In this document: piece by piece, positions 1 through 9,815 of the stretch
How positions within the stretch are numbered: the first letter of the stretch is position 1
How the letters are laid out: the number at the start of each line of letters is the position of its first letter
Assembly: GCA_021414145.1 (NCBI GenBank)
Contig: JAIOOY010000011.1
Span: forward strand, 1 to 32,628
DNA length: 32,628 nt
DNA from: Methylophilales bacterium
Lineage (GTDB): Bacteria; Pseudomonadota; Gammaproteobacteria; Burkholderiales; Methylophilaceae
Direction: 5' to 3'
Translations under genes and position numbers: made by a program
Notes under the pieces: model-generated
Database searches by the model: none
Seen by the model: only the letters and a program-made list of their open reading frames with translations
Told to the model about the DNA's origin: nothing

Positions 1-156
1 CTAAATCTATTCTCAGATGTAAGCACTTGTTGTTCGAGTTCCATATACCTAATCGCACCGTTACAGAACGAAGAAATATACAGTTACCTACCAACAAACA
101 CCTACACCTGTCGGTTGTTTATGTTGTTATAGAGCGTGCGTTACTGAAATTCAAAT

Positions 157-233
157 TGGTTGCGGGGGAAGGATTTGAACCTTCGACCTTCGGGTTATGA
201 GCCCGACGAGCTGCCAGACTGCTCCACCCCGCG
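157..233 (-). tRNA. Initiator tRNA-fMet (anticodon CAT)
   Basis: The reverse strand reads CGCGGGGTGGAGCAGTCTGGCAGCTCGTCGGGCTCATAACCCGAAGGTCGAAGGTTCAAATCCTTCCCCCGCAACCA. This is a full cloverleaf with encoded CCA, a C1xA72 mismatch and a GGG/CCC anticodon stem, all initiator hallmarks. Confidence 0.97.
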
Positions 234-294
234 TCCGTATCGACAAAAAACTAGCGCCGAGAGGTGAGACTATAGCAGCTTTATGCGATTAACG

Positions 295-1497
295 TCAACC
301 AAGAATGGCGATGCGTGCCCATTTTCGCTTACCGACCTGCGCCACCACAAGCGCTCCTGCTTTGAGTTTCAAGGACTTATCACTGATTTTTTCGCCATCC
401 AGTTTTACACCGCCTTGCTCTATCATGCGGAGCGCATCCGAGGTGCTATCTACTAGACCCGCTTGTTTTAAGGCTTGAGAAATTCCAACTTCGCCGCCTT
501 GTGCTTGAATACTGATTTCCGGCATATCTTCCGGCATTGCACCCTTTTGAAAACGTGCTTCAAAATCCGCCAAAGCTTGCTCTGCAGCTTTTTTGGAGTG
601 AAAGCGGGTGACAATCTCTTGAGCAAACTGCACTTTAATGTCGCGTGGATTACGCCCAGCACCAACTTCCAGCTTCCACCGTGCAACCTCAGTAAGCGGC
701 GTAAACGAGAGTAGTTCTATATAACGCCACATCAGATTATCGTCCACCGACATCAGCTTGCCGAAAATCTCTTGGGGGGGCTCATTGATGCCAACGTAGT
801 TACCCAAGGACTTGGACATTTTGTTCACACCATCCAAACCTTCCAGCAAGGGCATAGTAAGAATGCACTGTGGCGCTTGGCCCATGTGTTTCTGCAACTC
901 GCGCCCCATCAAAAGATTGAACTTCTGATCGGTACCACCCAGTTCCAAGTCGGCCTTCAGCTCAACCGAGTCGTAACCTTGTAACAACGGATACAAAAAT
1001 TCGTGGATAGCGATAGGTTGATTGCCTTTATAGCGTTTACTGAAATCGTCACGCTCCAACATGCGCGCCACGGTATGCGTGGCTGCCAGTCTTATCATGT
1101 CTGCCGCATTAAGTTTATCCATCCAAGTGGAATTGAACACTACTTGCGTACGCTCCGCGTCTAAAATCTTGAATACTTGCTCAGTGTAAGACTTAGCGTT
1201 TTCCTTAACTTGCTCCACAGTCAAAGGCGGTCGTGTGGCACTCTTGCCCGTGGGGTCACCTATCATTCCAGTGAAGTCACCAATCAAGAAAAAGATGTCA
1301 TGGCCTAGCTCTTGCAACTGGTGCAATTTGTTCAACAGAACGGTATGCCCCAAGTGCAGATCTGGTGCAGTTGGGTCAAAACCAGCCTTGACGCGCAGTG
1401 GCCGACCAGCTTTGAGCTTTTCCACTAACTCGTGTTCAATCAGCAGCTCATCGCAGCCGCGTTTGATGATTTCTAATGTTTCATGAAATTGGGTCAT
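295..1497 (-). CDS. tyrS: Tyrosyl-tRNA synthetase
   Basis: ORF with [19 protein letters not shown] and KMSKSLGN signatures. Likely start is [10 protein letters not shown] at 1497; the ORF track extends to 1524. Confidence 0.96.
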   Translation of the reverse strand: MTQFHETLEIIKRGCDELLIEHELVEKLKAGRPLRVKAGFDPTAPDLHLGHTVLLNKLHQLQELGHDIFFLIGDFTGMIGDPTGKSATRPPLTVEQVKENAKSYTEQVFKILDAERTQVVFNSTWMDKLNAADMIRLAATHTVARMLERDDFSKRYKGNQPIAIHEFLYPLLQGYDSVELKADLELGGTDQKFNLLMGRELQKHMGQAPQCILTMPLLEGLDGVNKMSKSLGNYVGINEPPQEIFGKLMSVDDNLMWRYIELLSFTPLTEVARWKLEVGAGRNPRDIKVQFAQEIVTRFHSKKAAEQALADFEARFQKGAMPEDMPEISIQAQGGEVGISQALKQAGLVDSTSDALRMIEQGGVKLDGEKISDKSLKLKAGALVVAQVGKRKWARIAILG

Positions 1498-1602
1498 TTC
1501 GACAAAAGCCTTAACTTGAACCACACACAGCCGCCTTAAAAAACCATGCCAGCGCGGGAAAAAGACGTTATTCTACCGTCAATCTGACGACCCTTCATTA
1601 AA

Positions 1603-2682
1603 TTGCAGAACTCTCACTACATAGGTCTCATGTCCGGCACTAGTCTGGATGGCGTGGACGCGGTACGCGTAGCATTTAATGCCGGGCACTGCGCCCTAGA
1701 GCGCACCTTTTTCTTGCCTTACCCTACCACGCTAAAACAGGCGCTGTTAGCACTTCACACCCCACAACATAATGAGCTGGAGCAAAGTCAACTCGTCGCT
1801 AATCAACTGGCACAACTTTATGCACAGGCCACTAAAGAACTGTTAGATGGGGTGCCGATTTACGCCATTGGCTGTCACGGTCAAACCATCAGGCACAGGC
1901 CAGAACTTGGCTTTACTCTACAAATCAACAACCCAGCATTACTGGCCGAACTCACTGGCATCACTGTGGTGGCGGACTTTCGTAGTCGCGATGTCGCCGC
2001 GGGCGGTCAGGGAGCACCGCTAGTGCCAGCATTTCATCAAGGTGTATTCGCTCATGCCAGCATTCACCGCACCATACTCAACATTGGTGGCATCAGCAAC
2101 CTCACTGATTTGCCCTGTAATGGTGCCGTTTCAGGTTTTGATTGCGGTTTGGGCAATCTGCTCATGGATGCCTGGTGTCAACTCCACACTGGTCAAACCT
2201 ATGATAGTGATGGCATCTGGGCGGCTAGTGGCATAGTTATTGCTCAATTGCTGAATGAACTGTTGTCGCATCCATTTTTCAAGTTGTCTCCGCCCAAAAG
2301 CACTGGGCGAGACATGTTTAATTTAGCCTGGCTGGAGCAAATGCTAAAACCAGAATATAAACCGCAAGACGTACAAGCCACTCTGCTGGAGTTCACTGCA
2401 CGCGGCATTGCCGATGCAGTACAGCAATATTGCCTAGGGACACAAGCTCTTTATCTATGTGGAGGTGGCGCACATAACGGCGCGTTAAAATCACGATTGC
2501 ATCAGCTATTACCTTTCAAGATCGCACTTACTGATGAGCTCGGCATCGGTGTCGATTGGGTGGAGGCTGCAGCCTTCGCCTGGCTTGCCAAACAAACATT
2601 GGAAGGAAAGTCTGGCAACCTACCCGCGGTGACTGGCGCAAAAGGTTATCGCGTACTCGGTGCGATTTACTCCGCAGCTTGA
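1603..2682 (+). CDS. anmK: Anhydro-N-acetylmuramic acid kinase (TTG start)
   Basis: [17 protein letters not shown]-terminus, GCHGQTIRH and [10 protein letters not shown] motifs typical of AnmK. Confidence 0.95.
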   Translation: MQNSHYIGLMSGTSLDGVDAVRVAFNAGHCALERTFFLPYPTTLKQALLALHTPQHNELEQSQLVANQLAQLYAQATKELLDGVPIYAIGCHGQTIRHRPELGFTLQINNPALLAELTGITVVADFRSRDVAAGGQGAPLVPAFHQGVFAHASIHRTILNIGGISNLTDLPCNGAVSGFDCGLGNLLMDAWCQLHTGQTYDSDGIWAASGIVIAQLLNELLSHPFFKLSPPKSTGRDMFNLAWLEQMLKPEYKPQDVQATLLEFTARGIADAVQQYCLGTQALYLCGGGAHNGALKSRLHQLLPFKIALTDELGIGVDWVEAAAFAWLAKQTLEGKSGNLPAVTGAKGYRVLGAIYSAA

Positions 2683-2695
2683 TACAATCAGGTCT

Positions 2696-3988
2696 ATGAA
2701 ATCAAACAAAGCGACGATTACTTTCGACAACGGTGCAAAAGCCATCGAGCTGCCCGTGCTTTCAGGCACGCTGGGCAGCGACGTGATAGATATTCGCGCC
2801 TTGGGTCAGCACGGCTATTTCACTTATGATCCTGGCTTTATTTCCACTGCCAGCTGTAGCTCTAGCATCACCTTTATTGATGGCGACAAAGGCTTACTGT
2901 ACTACCGCGGCTATCCTATCGAGCAATTGGCAGAACAATGTAACTTTACCGATGTCTCCCACTTGTTGATTAAAGGCGAGCTGCCAAACGCTGCTGAGAG
3001 CCAGGGCTTTGCCGATACCATTCGCGCCCACACTATGCTCCACGATCAAATGAGTACCGTGTTCCGCGGGTTCAGGCGCGACGCACATCCCATGGCGGTG
3101 ATGGTGTCAGTAGTAGGTGCAATGGCAGCTTTTTATCCAGAAAGCTCAGATATCGCCAATCCAGAACAACGAGAAATCGCCGCACTCCGTTTGTTGGCGA
3201 AGATTCCCACCGTCGCGGCTTGGAGTTACAAGTACAACGTGGGTCAACCCTTCGTATATCCGCAAAATAGACTGGATTACGCAGCTAACTTTATGCACAT
3301 GATGTTCGCGACACCCTGCGATACCTATACCCCCAACCCGGTACTAGTGAAAGCGTTGGAGCGCATTTTAATACTACATGCTGATCACGAACAGAACGCT
3401 TCCACCTCCACCGTGCGCCTCACTGGCTCTAGCGGGGCTAACCCTTTTGCCTGTATCGCGGCTGGCATTGCCTCGCTGTGGGGACCCGCCCATGGCGGTG
3501 CGAATGAAGCCGTGCTACAAATGCTGGAAGAAATCGGCAGCGTCAACAACATTAGTAAATGTATAGAACGCGCCAAAGATAAAAGTGATTCATTCAGGCT
3601 GATGGGCTTTGGACATCGCGTATATAAAAACATGGACCCCAGAGCCAGCATGATGCGCCACACTTGCCACGAAGTTCTCAACGAACTGGGTTTGACCAAC
3701 GACCCAATGTTCAAAATCGCACTAGCACTGGAAAAAATCGCGCTAGAAGACGAGTACTTCATCAACAAAAAACTCTACCCTAACGTAGACTTTTATTCTG
3801 GCATTGTGCTGCGCGCCATGGGTATTCCCACCAATATGTTCACCGCCATCTTCGCGTTAGCAAGAACAGCTGGCTGGGTAGCACAATGGAGTGAGATGAT
3901 TACCCATCCGGAGGCCAAGATCGGGCGTCCACGCCAACTCTATACTGGAAATATACGCCGTGAGGTGCTGCCGGTTAATCAGCGTTAG
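2696..3988 (+). CDS. gltA: Citrate synthase (type I)
   Basis: [43 protein letters not shown] and [14 protein letters not shown] motifs. ATG at 2696 ([10 protein letters not shown]) is preferred over the track start at 2660. Confidence 0.96.
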   Translation: MKSNKATITFDNGAKAIELPVLSGTLGSDVIDIRALGQHGYFTYDPGFISTASCSSSITFIDGDKGLLYYRGYPIEQLAEQCNFTDVSHLLIKGELPNAAESQGFADTIRAHTMLHDQMSTVFRGFRRDAHPMAVMVSVVGAMAAFYPESSDIANPEQREIAALRLLAKIPTVAAWSYKYNVGQPFVYPQNRLDYAANFMHMMFATPCDTYTPNPVLVKALERILILHADHEQNASTSTVRLTGSSGANPFACIAAGIASLWGPAHGGANEAVLQMLEEIGSVNNISKCIERAKDKSDSFRLMGFGHRVYKNMDPRASMMRHTCHEVLNELGLTNDPMFKIALALEKIALEDEYFINKKLYPNVDFYSGIVLRAMGIPTNMFTAIFALARTAGWVAQWSEMITHPEAKIGRPRQLYTGNIRREVLPVNQR

Positions 3989-3993
3989 CCAAT

Positions 3994-4024
3994 AAAAAAG
4001 CCGCTAATATCTAGCGGCTTTTTT
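3994..4024. terminator. Bidirectional Rho-independent terminator between convergent gltA and erpA
   Basis: AAAAAAGCCGCTA-atatc-TAGCGGCTTTTTT, a perfect stem with T-tracts on both strands. Confidence 0.88.
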
Positions 4025-4038
4025 AACATCTTTTTCTC

Positions 4039-4389
4039 TTAAACTGAGAATGAAGATCCGCAACCACAGGTACTGGTCGCGGTTGGATTCTTAATCACGA
4101 ACTGCGAACCTTGCAAACCGTCGGTATAGTCAATCTCCGCACCAGCCAAGTATTGCAGACTCATGGAGTCTATCAACAAGGTCACACCTGCTTTTTCCAC
4201 TATGGTGTCATCATCATTAACTTCTTCGTCAAAAGTAAACCCATATTGAAAACCGGAGCAGCCGCCGCCGGAAACAAACACGCGCAGTTTCAAATCTGGC
4301 GTACCCTCTTCCGCAATCAGCTCACTCACTTTGCTAGCAGCGCTGTCGGTAAAAATAATAGGGCTAGGCATTTCGGTCATTGCGTTCAT
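4039..4389 (-). CDS. erpA: Iron-sulfur cluster insertion protein ErpA
   Basis: A-type carrier with [14 protein letters not shown] and C-terminal CGCGSSF cysteine motif. Confidence 0.95.
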   Translation of the reverse strand: MNAMTEMPSPIIFTDSAASKVSELIAEEGTPDLKLRVFVSGGGCSGFQYGFTFDEEVNDDDTIVEKAGVTLLIDSMSLQYLAGAEIDYTDGLQGSQFVIKNPTATSTCGCGSSFSV

Positions 4390-4449
4390 TTCTATATTCC
4401 TTATAAGTCTCTCAACAGCGCTGAATTATGCGCCGCATACTAAGTGCGG

Positions 4450-4836
4450 TCAATCTTCGACCGAATTGTGGCCTAAAGATTCAATGTGGATTAGTTTGCC
4501 ATCCACCACCGCGCCTACAAACATTTCCAGCGTTTTATAGCGTACATCACCGGTCACCCGTGCCTTGGCCTGCAGTTCTACATATTCCGTAGCATGCACC
4601 GGCCCATTCACAATGCCGTTGATGGTGGCATGAGATACGGAGATTGAGCCATCCACCCGTCCCTGCTCACTCACAATCAAAGTGCTGGGCTGCACGCTCA
4701 CTTCATTAACATTACCATTCACCGTGCCGTCAATGCGCAAACCACCGCTGAACTCAACGTCACCTTCAATCACCGTAGCCGCCCCTATCAAGGTTTCTAT
4801 GCGGCTCTGTGGGGTCATATTTTTCTTAAAAAACAT
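4450..4836 (-). CDS. Bactofilin (polymer-forming cytoskeletal protein)
   Basis: Beta-helix repeat pattern TLIGAATVIEGDVEFSGGLRIDGTVNGNV...GRVDGSISVSHATINGIVNGPVHATEYVELQAKARVTGDVRYKTLEM. Confidence 0.9.
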   Translation of the reverse strand: MFFKKNMTPQSRIETLIGAATVIEGDVEFSGGLRIDGTVNGNVNEVSVQPSTLIVSEQGRVDGSISVSHATINGIVNGPVHATEYVELQAKARVTGDVRYKTLEMFVGAVVDGKLIHIESLGHNSVED

Positions 4837-4846
4837 TGCAATTCCT

Positions 4847-5554
4847 TTAAGGCAAAGTAGCTGATTGCGTCAGCTTAACGTCTGAAAATCCGGTTTGGAA
4901 AAATTTGGCCTGCACCCCTGTCACCGTCATTTTATCAGGTACGGTGAAACTTCCCTCAACGGGCTGATAATACTTAAAGTTGATCTTGAAACTGCCTTTG
5001 GGTTCTGTACCAGCAGCAATAATCTTGGTGACGGGCTTTCCGTCCTCGGTGCCGTTCATTTCCAGTTGCAACCGGCCTTGTACGCTCTTGTCGTGTTTGC
5101 CGGACTGGATGAGCAGTATACGGAACAGATATTCGCCTGCCTTGCTGGACTTAGTCACCTTGATGCTATGGAATTTAACCACCGCAACACTGGAACTATC
5201 TTCCAAAATACTTTTGTAGAAACCAATATCTTCTTTTAATTGTACATTTTCTTCCTGCAGCACCGCGATGTCTTTGGCCAAATCTTTTTGCGCCACCTGC
5301 GTAACTTGTTGCTGGCTTTCCACATGGATACTCTGCGTGCGTAACTGGCGATTTTCTTGTTCTAGCCGTTGCACATCGTCGCGTAATTGTGCGGTGCTAT
5401 CACTGGCATAAAGCCAATAACCAAGGCCGAAACCGAACACCACCAATACTATCACCCAGAACACACGCCAATACCAAGGAATCTCCGCGCGCACAGCAAC
5501 ATTTTGCGCGGAAACACCAAAGCGAAGACGTAAAGCACGTGTTAGATTTCTCAT
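4847..5554 (-). CDS. Membrane-anchored coiled-coil protein (possible DUF6776-type) upstream of the bactofilin
   Basis: One N-terminal TM segment ([20 protein letters not shown]), a coiled coil ([18 protein letters not shown]), then a beta-rich C-terminal domain. The DUF name is from memory. Confidence 0.65.
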   Translation of the reverse strand: MRNLTRALRLRFGVSAQNVAVRAEIPWYWRVFWVIVLVVFGFGLGYWLYASDSTAQLRDDVQRLEQENRQLRTQSIHVESQQQVTQVAQKDLAKDIAVLQEENVQLKEDIGFYKSILEDSSSVAVVKFHSIKVTKSSKAGEYLFRILLIQSGKHDKSVQGRLQLEMNGTEDGKPVTKIIAAGTEPKGSFKINFKYYQPVEGSFTVPDKMTVTGVQAKFFQTGFSDVKLTQSATLP

Positions 5555-6588
5555 GGTGAAAGTGCTAGCTGTTCCAATCCTGTCATTTCAGCTACTCCAA
5601 ACATTAGGTTCATATTGTGTACCGCCTGCCCAGCGGCACCTTTAACCAGGTTATCTATCACCGATAACACCACCACCGTATCACCACTTTGTGGTTGATG
5701 CACGGCAATACGACACATATTGGAACCTCTAACTGAACGCGTCTCAGGGTGAGCGCCTTCTGGCAAAACATCCACAAAAGGCTCGTTAGCATAGCGTTTC
5801 TCAAACAAGGCTTGCAGATCCATCTGAGTATTTTTAAGCGTGGCGTACAGCGTGGCGTGTATGCCCCGTATCATAGGTGTTAAATGCGGCACAAAAGTCA
5901 AGCCCAGCGCACCCTTATTCATGCTCGCCAAACCCTGACTAATTTCTGGCAAATGCCTATGCCCAGAAACCGCATAGGCTTTGAAATTATCAGCCGCCTC
6001 CGCCAGCAATATATGCACTTCGGCCTTACGACCAGCACCGCTCACGCCCGATTTAGCGTCAGCAATCAAATGACTAGCATCCACCACCCCAGCTTCTAGC
6101 AAAGGCAAAAAACCTAGTTGTACCGCAGTAGGATAGCAACCAGGATTAGCCACTAGTCGCGCGTTTTTTATTTTTTCACGATTGATTTCAGGCAAGCCAT
6201 AGACCGCCTCCGCTACCAGTTTTGGGCTTGCATGGCTCATGCCGTACCATTTTTCCCAAGTTGGAATATCTTTGATACGGAAATCCGCGGCCAAATCGAT
6301 CACCCGTACCCCCGCATCCAACAACGCTTGCGACTGTTGCATAGCAATGCCGTTAGGTGTGGCGAAGAACACTAAGTCGCAATTTTTCAAATCGGCTTGT
6401 GCGGGATCGGTAAAAACCAAATCCACATGTCCGCGCAAGCTGGGGAACATGTCGGACACACGCTGCCCCGCCTCACCACGCGAAGTAATAGCGGTGATTT
6501 CCACATGAGTATGCTGTGCCAGTAACCGCAGCAATTCGACTCCGGTATACCCCGTACCGCCAACTATTCCTACTTTAATTTTGCTCAA
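5551..6588 (-). CDS. argC: N-acetyl-gamma-glutamyl-phosphate reductase (TTG start)
   Basis: [37 protein letters not shown] and [11 protein letters not shown] motifs. Confidence 0.96.
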   Translation of the reverse strand: MSKIKVGIVGGTGYTGVELLRLLAQHTHVEITAITSRGEAGQRVSDMFPSLRGHVDLVFTDPAQADLKNCDLVFFATPNGIAMQQSQALLDAGVRVIDLAADFRIKDIPTWEKWYGMSHASPKLVAEAVYGLPEINREKIKNARLVANPGCYPTAVQLGFLPLLEAGVVDASHLIADAKSGVSGAGRKAEVHILLAEAADNFKAYAVSGHRHLPEISQGLASMNKGALGLTFVPHLTPMIRGIHATLYATLKNTQMDLQALFEKRYANEPFVDVLPEGAHPETRSVRGSNMCRIAVHQPQSGDTVVVLSVIDNLVKGAAGQAVHNMNLMFGVAEMTGLEQLALSP

Positions 6589-6660
6589 AGCCGTATCTCT
6601 TTCAATTTCTTAGGTTTTTACTACGCGCATAGTAATGCACGCTGTCAAAAAAAGGCAACA

Positions 6661-6695
6661 AAAAAGCCGCAGGGTTTGCACCGTGCGGCTTTTTC
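6661..6695 (-). terminator. Rho-independent terminator downstream of rpsI
   Basis: AAAAAGCCGCA...TGCGGCTTTTT stem; on the minus strand it ends in a T-tract just past the rpsI stop at 6709. Confidence 0.85.
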
Positions 6696-6708
6696 CAACA
6701 AACGTAAA

Positions 6709-7101
6709 TTAACGCTTGGAGAATTGTTTACGACGGCGCGCTTTGTGCAAGCCCACTTTTTTACGTTCAACTTCACGCGCATCACGGGTCACAAAGCCCG
6801 CTTTGCTGAGTTCTGATTTCAGCGTGGCATCGTATTCGATCAGCGCACGAGTAATGCCGTGGCGCACCGCACCAGCTTGACCAGATTCACCGCCACCCAC
6901 CACGTTGACCATGATATCAAAATTGCTCAGGTTGTTAGTCAACTCCAATGGTTGACGCAGTACCATACGCGAAGTTTCGCGCGAGAAGTATTGATCCACC
7001 GGTTTGTCGTTGACTACGATATTACCCTTGCCAGACTTCATAAATACGCGGGCTACCGAGCTTTTGCGGCGGCCAGTGCCATAATTGTAGTTGCCTATCA
7101 T
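6709..7101 (-). CDS. rpsI: 30S ribosomal protein S9
   Basis: [14 protein letters not shown]... and C-terminal [16 protein letters not shown]. Confidence 0.98.
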   Translation of the reverse strand: MIGNYNYGTGRRKSSVARVFMKSGKGNIVVNDKPVDQYFSRETSRMVLRQPLELTNNLSNFDIMVNVVGGGESGQAGAVRHGITRALIEYDATLKSELSKAGFVTRDAREVERKKVGLHKARRRKQFSKR

Positions 7102-7541
7102 GCGAATTCCTTATTGATGACCAATGGTTTTGGCTGCTGTGCTGCGTGTTCATGAGTAGCGCCAGCGTATACTTTCAACTTCTTAAACATAGCATAACCC
7201 AGTGGGCCTTTTGGCAACATGCCCTTCACGGCTTTTTCCAGCGCACGACCAGGAAAACGCTCTTGCATCTTGGCAAACGTGGTGCTGTAAATACCACCTG
7301 GGAAACCGCTGTGGCGATGGTAAATTTTGCCTTCAGCTTTATTGCCAGTCACGCGCAGCTTTTCAGCATTAACCACAATAATGTAATCACCAGTATCTAC
7401 GTGTGGGGTGTAAATGGTCTTATGCTTGCCACGCAGACGACGGGCAACTTCGCTGGCAAGGCGGCCTAGCACCATGTCTGCGGCATCTACCACAAACCAG
7501 TCGCGTTGCACTTCGTGAGATTTAGCGGAAAAAGTTTTCAT
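7098..7541 (-). CDS. rplM: 50S ribosomal protein L13
   Basis: [30 protein letters not shown]...[24 protein letters not shown]; 4-bp overlap with rpsI. Confidence 0.98.
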   Translation of the reverse strand: MKTFSAKSHEVQRDWFVVDAADMVLGRLASEVARRLRGKHKTIYTPHVDTGDYIIVVNAEKLRVTGNKAEGKIYHRHSGFPGGIYSTTFAKMQERFPGRALEKAVKGMLPKGPLGYAMFKKLKVYAGATHEHAAQQPKPLVINKEFA

Positions 7542-7580
7542 ATCAATCTAAAGGTTCTTGTGCTTAAAAATAAGGGCGCG

Positions 7581-7610
7581 ATTGTATGGCATACTTGACA
7601 GCCATGTCAA
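7581..7610 (-). promoter_or_regulatory. Sigma70-type promoter for rplM-rpsI
   Basis: Minus strand TTGACA-N18-TACAAT: -35 at 7610..7605, -10 at 7586..7581, about 40 nt upstream of the rplM ATG. Confidence 0.65.
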
Positions 7611-7634
7611 ACAAATTAACGCTTAACTTCAACC

Positions 7635-8387
7635 ATGAGTTTGCTTCTTACTAATACGGTTAGTGTCGCGCTGCTCCCGCCACTAAATTTGCTACTTCTT
7701 TCCATCGTCGGCATGTCGTTACTCAAGACTCGACGGCATCTTGCCCATATACTGTTAGGGCTTGTCATTATCTTGCTCTGGTTAACCTCAACTCCAATTG
7801 TTGGCCAGATTCTTTTGCGCTCCTTAGAACAAAATCGGCCTTTCAACTCTCACCAATCAGACGTTCAAGTCATCGTCATCTTAGGTGCGGGGCGCTATTT
7901 TAACGCACCAGAATATGGTAGTGACACTCTCTCTTTGCAGGCCCTTGCTCGCACACGCTACGCCGCCTACCTTGCACGCAACACTGGACTTCCTATTGTA
8001 ACCAGCGGGGGCAATCCTGATGGTGGCGTTGCCTCGGAAGCGTCGTTAATGAAAGCCGTACTGGAACAAGAATTTCACGTTCCAGTGCGTTGGACTGAAG
8101 ACCGCTCCAACACCAGCGCAGATGAGGCAAGAGAATGCTGGAAACTACTCGCGCCACAAGGCATTACTAAGATTGCCCTAGTTACTCACGCTTGGCACAT
8201 GCCGCGCGCCAAACAAGCTTTTATTCAAGCAGGATTTGAGGTAATACCGGCACCCATGTCTTTTACCACATCATCACCCTTTAGCATCATACACCTGCTA
8301 CCCAGTGCTGAAGGACTAAGTCTTTCCAGACAAGCTATGCATGAATGGATAGGCTTGCTTTGGTACCAACTTCGCGGTTTAGTTTAG
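7635..8387 (+). CDS. YdcF/SanA/ElyC-type DUF218 family protein, membrane-anchored
   Basis: Two N-terminal hydrophobic segments, then VIVILGAGRY...RYAAYLARNTGLPIVTSGG...EDRSNTSADEAR...ALVTHAWHMPRAKQAFIQAGF, the DUF218 pattern. Confidence 0.88.
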   Translation: MSLLLTNTVSVALLPPLNLLLLSIVGMSLLKTRRHLAHILLGLVIILLWLTSTPIVGQILLRSLEQNRPFNSHQSDVQVIVILGAGRYFNAPEYGSDTLSLQALARTRYAAYLARNTGLPIVTSGGNPDGGVASEASLMKAVLEQEFHVPVRWTEDRSNTSADEARECWKLLAPQGITKIALVTHAWHMPRAKQAFIQAGFEVIPAPMSFTTSSPFSIIHLLPSAEGLSLSRQAMHEWIGLLWYQLRGLV

Positions 8388-9238
8388 ATTTGATACGAAA
8401 ACACTAGTCCTACAAATATCGCCGCCCCCAGCCAATTATTATGCAAAAAAGCCTTGAAGCAGTTTGTTTTATCCCGTTCACGAATCAGTGAATAGTGACA
8501 GCCCGCAATTCCAGCTGCCGCTAGCAGCCCAACAAAATAAGGCCAATGCAGTTGCGCTTGCAGACCTACCCACGCCAATAATTCCAGCATGGTCAAATAA
8601 AAAAACATGATTGCGGCCACTTCATACGCGCCAAAAAATAAGGCCGAAGATTTAATGCCAATCTTGATGTCATCGTCTCTGTCCACCATCGCATACTCCG
8701 TGTCATAAGCCAGCGCCCAGCACACGTTGGCCAACAACATCCACCACGCCAGCATCGTTACAGTACTAGTCTCGGCGGCAAAGGCCATAGGAATACCAAA
8801 ACCGAAAGCGACACCCAAATAAGCCTGAGGAATGGCAATAAAACGCTTGGTAAACGGGTAACTTGCGGCTAAAAACAACGCAGGGATCGACAGCAGTATC
8901 GTCAATTTATTCAGTTGCAACACCAGCCAAAATGCTATCAAACTTAAACCAATAGCCAATAACAATGCCTCTTTCACACTCACCAAGCCCGCGGTGACAG
9001 GTCTATGCTGGGTGCGCTGCACATACTTATCAAAATTGCGATCAGCTATATCGTTCATCACGCAACCCGCCGAGCGCATCAGCACCGTGCCTAACACGAA
9101 TACCGTCAACACCCATAGATTGGGTTTGCCGTGACTAGCAATCCACAACGCCCATAAGGTCGGCCACAACAGCAGTAAAATGCCGATGGGTTTATCCAGC
9201 CGCGTCAGACTGACATAAAGGCGCAAACGGTTTTTCAT
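8384..9238 (-). CDS. ubiA: 4-hydroxybenzoate octaprenyltransferase
   Basis: MRSAGCVMNDIADRNFDKYVQRTQHRPVTAG prenyltransferase motif and multiple TM segments. Start MKNRLRLYVSLTRLDKPIG at 9238. Confidence 0.94.
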   Translation of the reverse strand: MKNRLRLYVSLTRLDKPIGILLLLWPTLWALWIASHGKPNLWVLTVFVLGTVLMRSAGCVMNDIADRNFDKYVQRTQHRPVTAGLVSVKEALLLAIGLSLIAFWLVLQLNKLTILLSIPALFLAASYPFTKRFIAIPQAYLGVAFGFGIPMAFAAETSTVTMLAWWMLLANVCWALAYDTEYAMVDRDDDIKIGIKSSALFFGAYEVAAIMFFYLTMLELLAWVGLQAQLHWPYFVGLLAAAGIAGCHYSLIRERDKTNCFKAFLHNNWLGAAIFVGLVFSYQI

Positions 9239-9789
9239 CGGGGTAACTCTAGCACGCCGGGCAAAAAAACCTCGGTCACCATGATAGTGGCTCCATGTAA
9301 CATAAATACCGAACGCCGCGCCCAAAGGCATGGCGGCCTGCAATCCAACGCCGTGGCGGCGCGCTTATATAACGCATTACCTGGCATCAATTTTCGAAAG
9401 CTGAGCGGAGTACGCACCACAGCAGGGTTGGCAAACAGGGCTGCCCCCAAAGGCTTGCTACCAAGCCGCCCCAGCCCACGCCATGCCCCACGCAAGCTAC
9501 GACGTGGCAACACGCTATGGGCAAATACTACGGGATTACCCTCACAATTAAGCGTGACCTCACGCAAAAGCGCCCGCTCACGAAGCCGCATTCCCAAAAG
9601 CAACAATTCGTCGCGCTGTGGACTGCCCCAACTCATGCTGACCCGAGTCACCGAAAACTGCTCACAGCTGGTTTGTAACCTAGCAGTAAGAGAACTTGCA
9701 TCCACCAGCCAGTGACGATAAGCGCCACGCCCCATAGGCTTGGGCAACCAACTATTTTTTGAGGGGAAATGTTCGGAACGCGTTTTCAC
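9235..9789 (-). CDS. ubiC: Chorismate--pyruvate lyase
   Basis: UbiC-like pattern YRHWLVDASSLTARLQ...LLREVTLNCEGNPVVFAHSVLPRRSLRGAWRGLGRLGSKPLGAALF; adjacent to ubiA. Confidence 0.9.
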   Translation of the reverse strand: MKTRSEHFPSKNSWLPKPMGRGAYRHWLVDASSLTARLQTSCEQFSVTRVSMSWGSPQRDELLLLGMRLRERALLREVTLNCEGNPVVFAHSVLPRRSLRGAWRGLGRLGSKPLGAALFANPAVVRTPLSFRKLMPGNALYKRAATALDCRPPCLWARRSVFMLHGATIMVTEVFLPGVLELPR

Positions 9790-9815
9790 GCTGGCGATTA
9801 TGCCATATAGAACAG

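Noticed and set aside
1-156. Possible feature 5' of the tRNA-fMet
   Set aside because: Short AT-rich stretch at the window edge with no ORF, repeat or recognisable RNA; it cannot be interpreted without flanking sequence.
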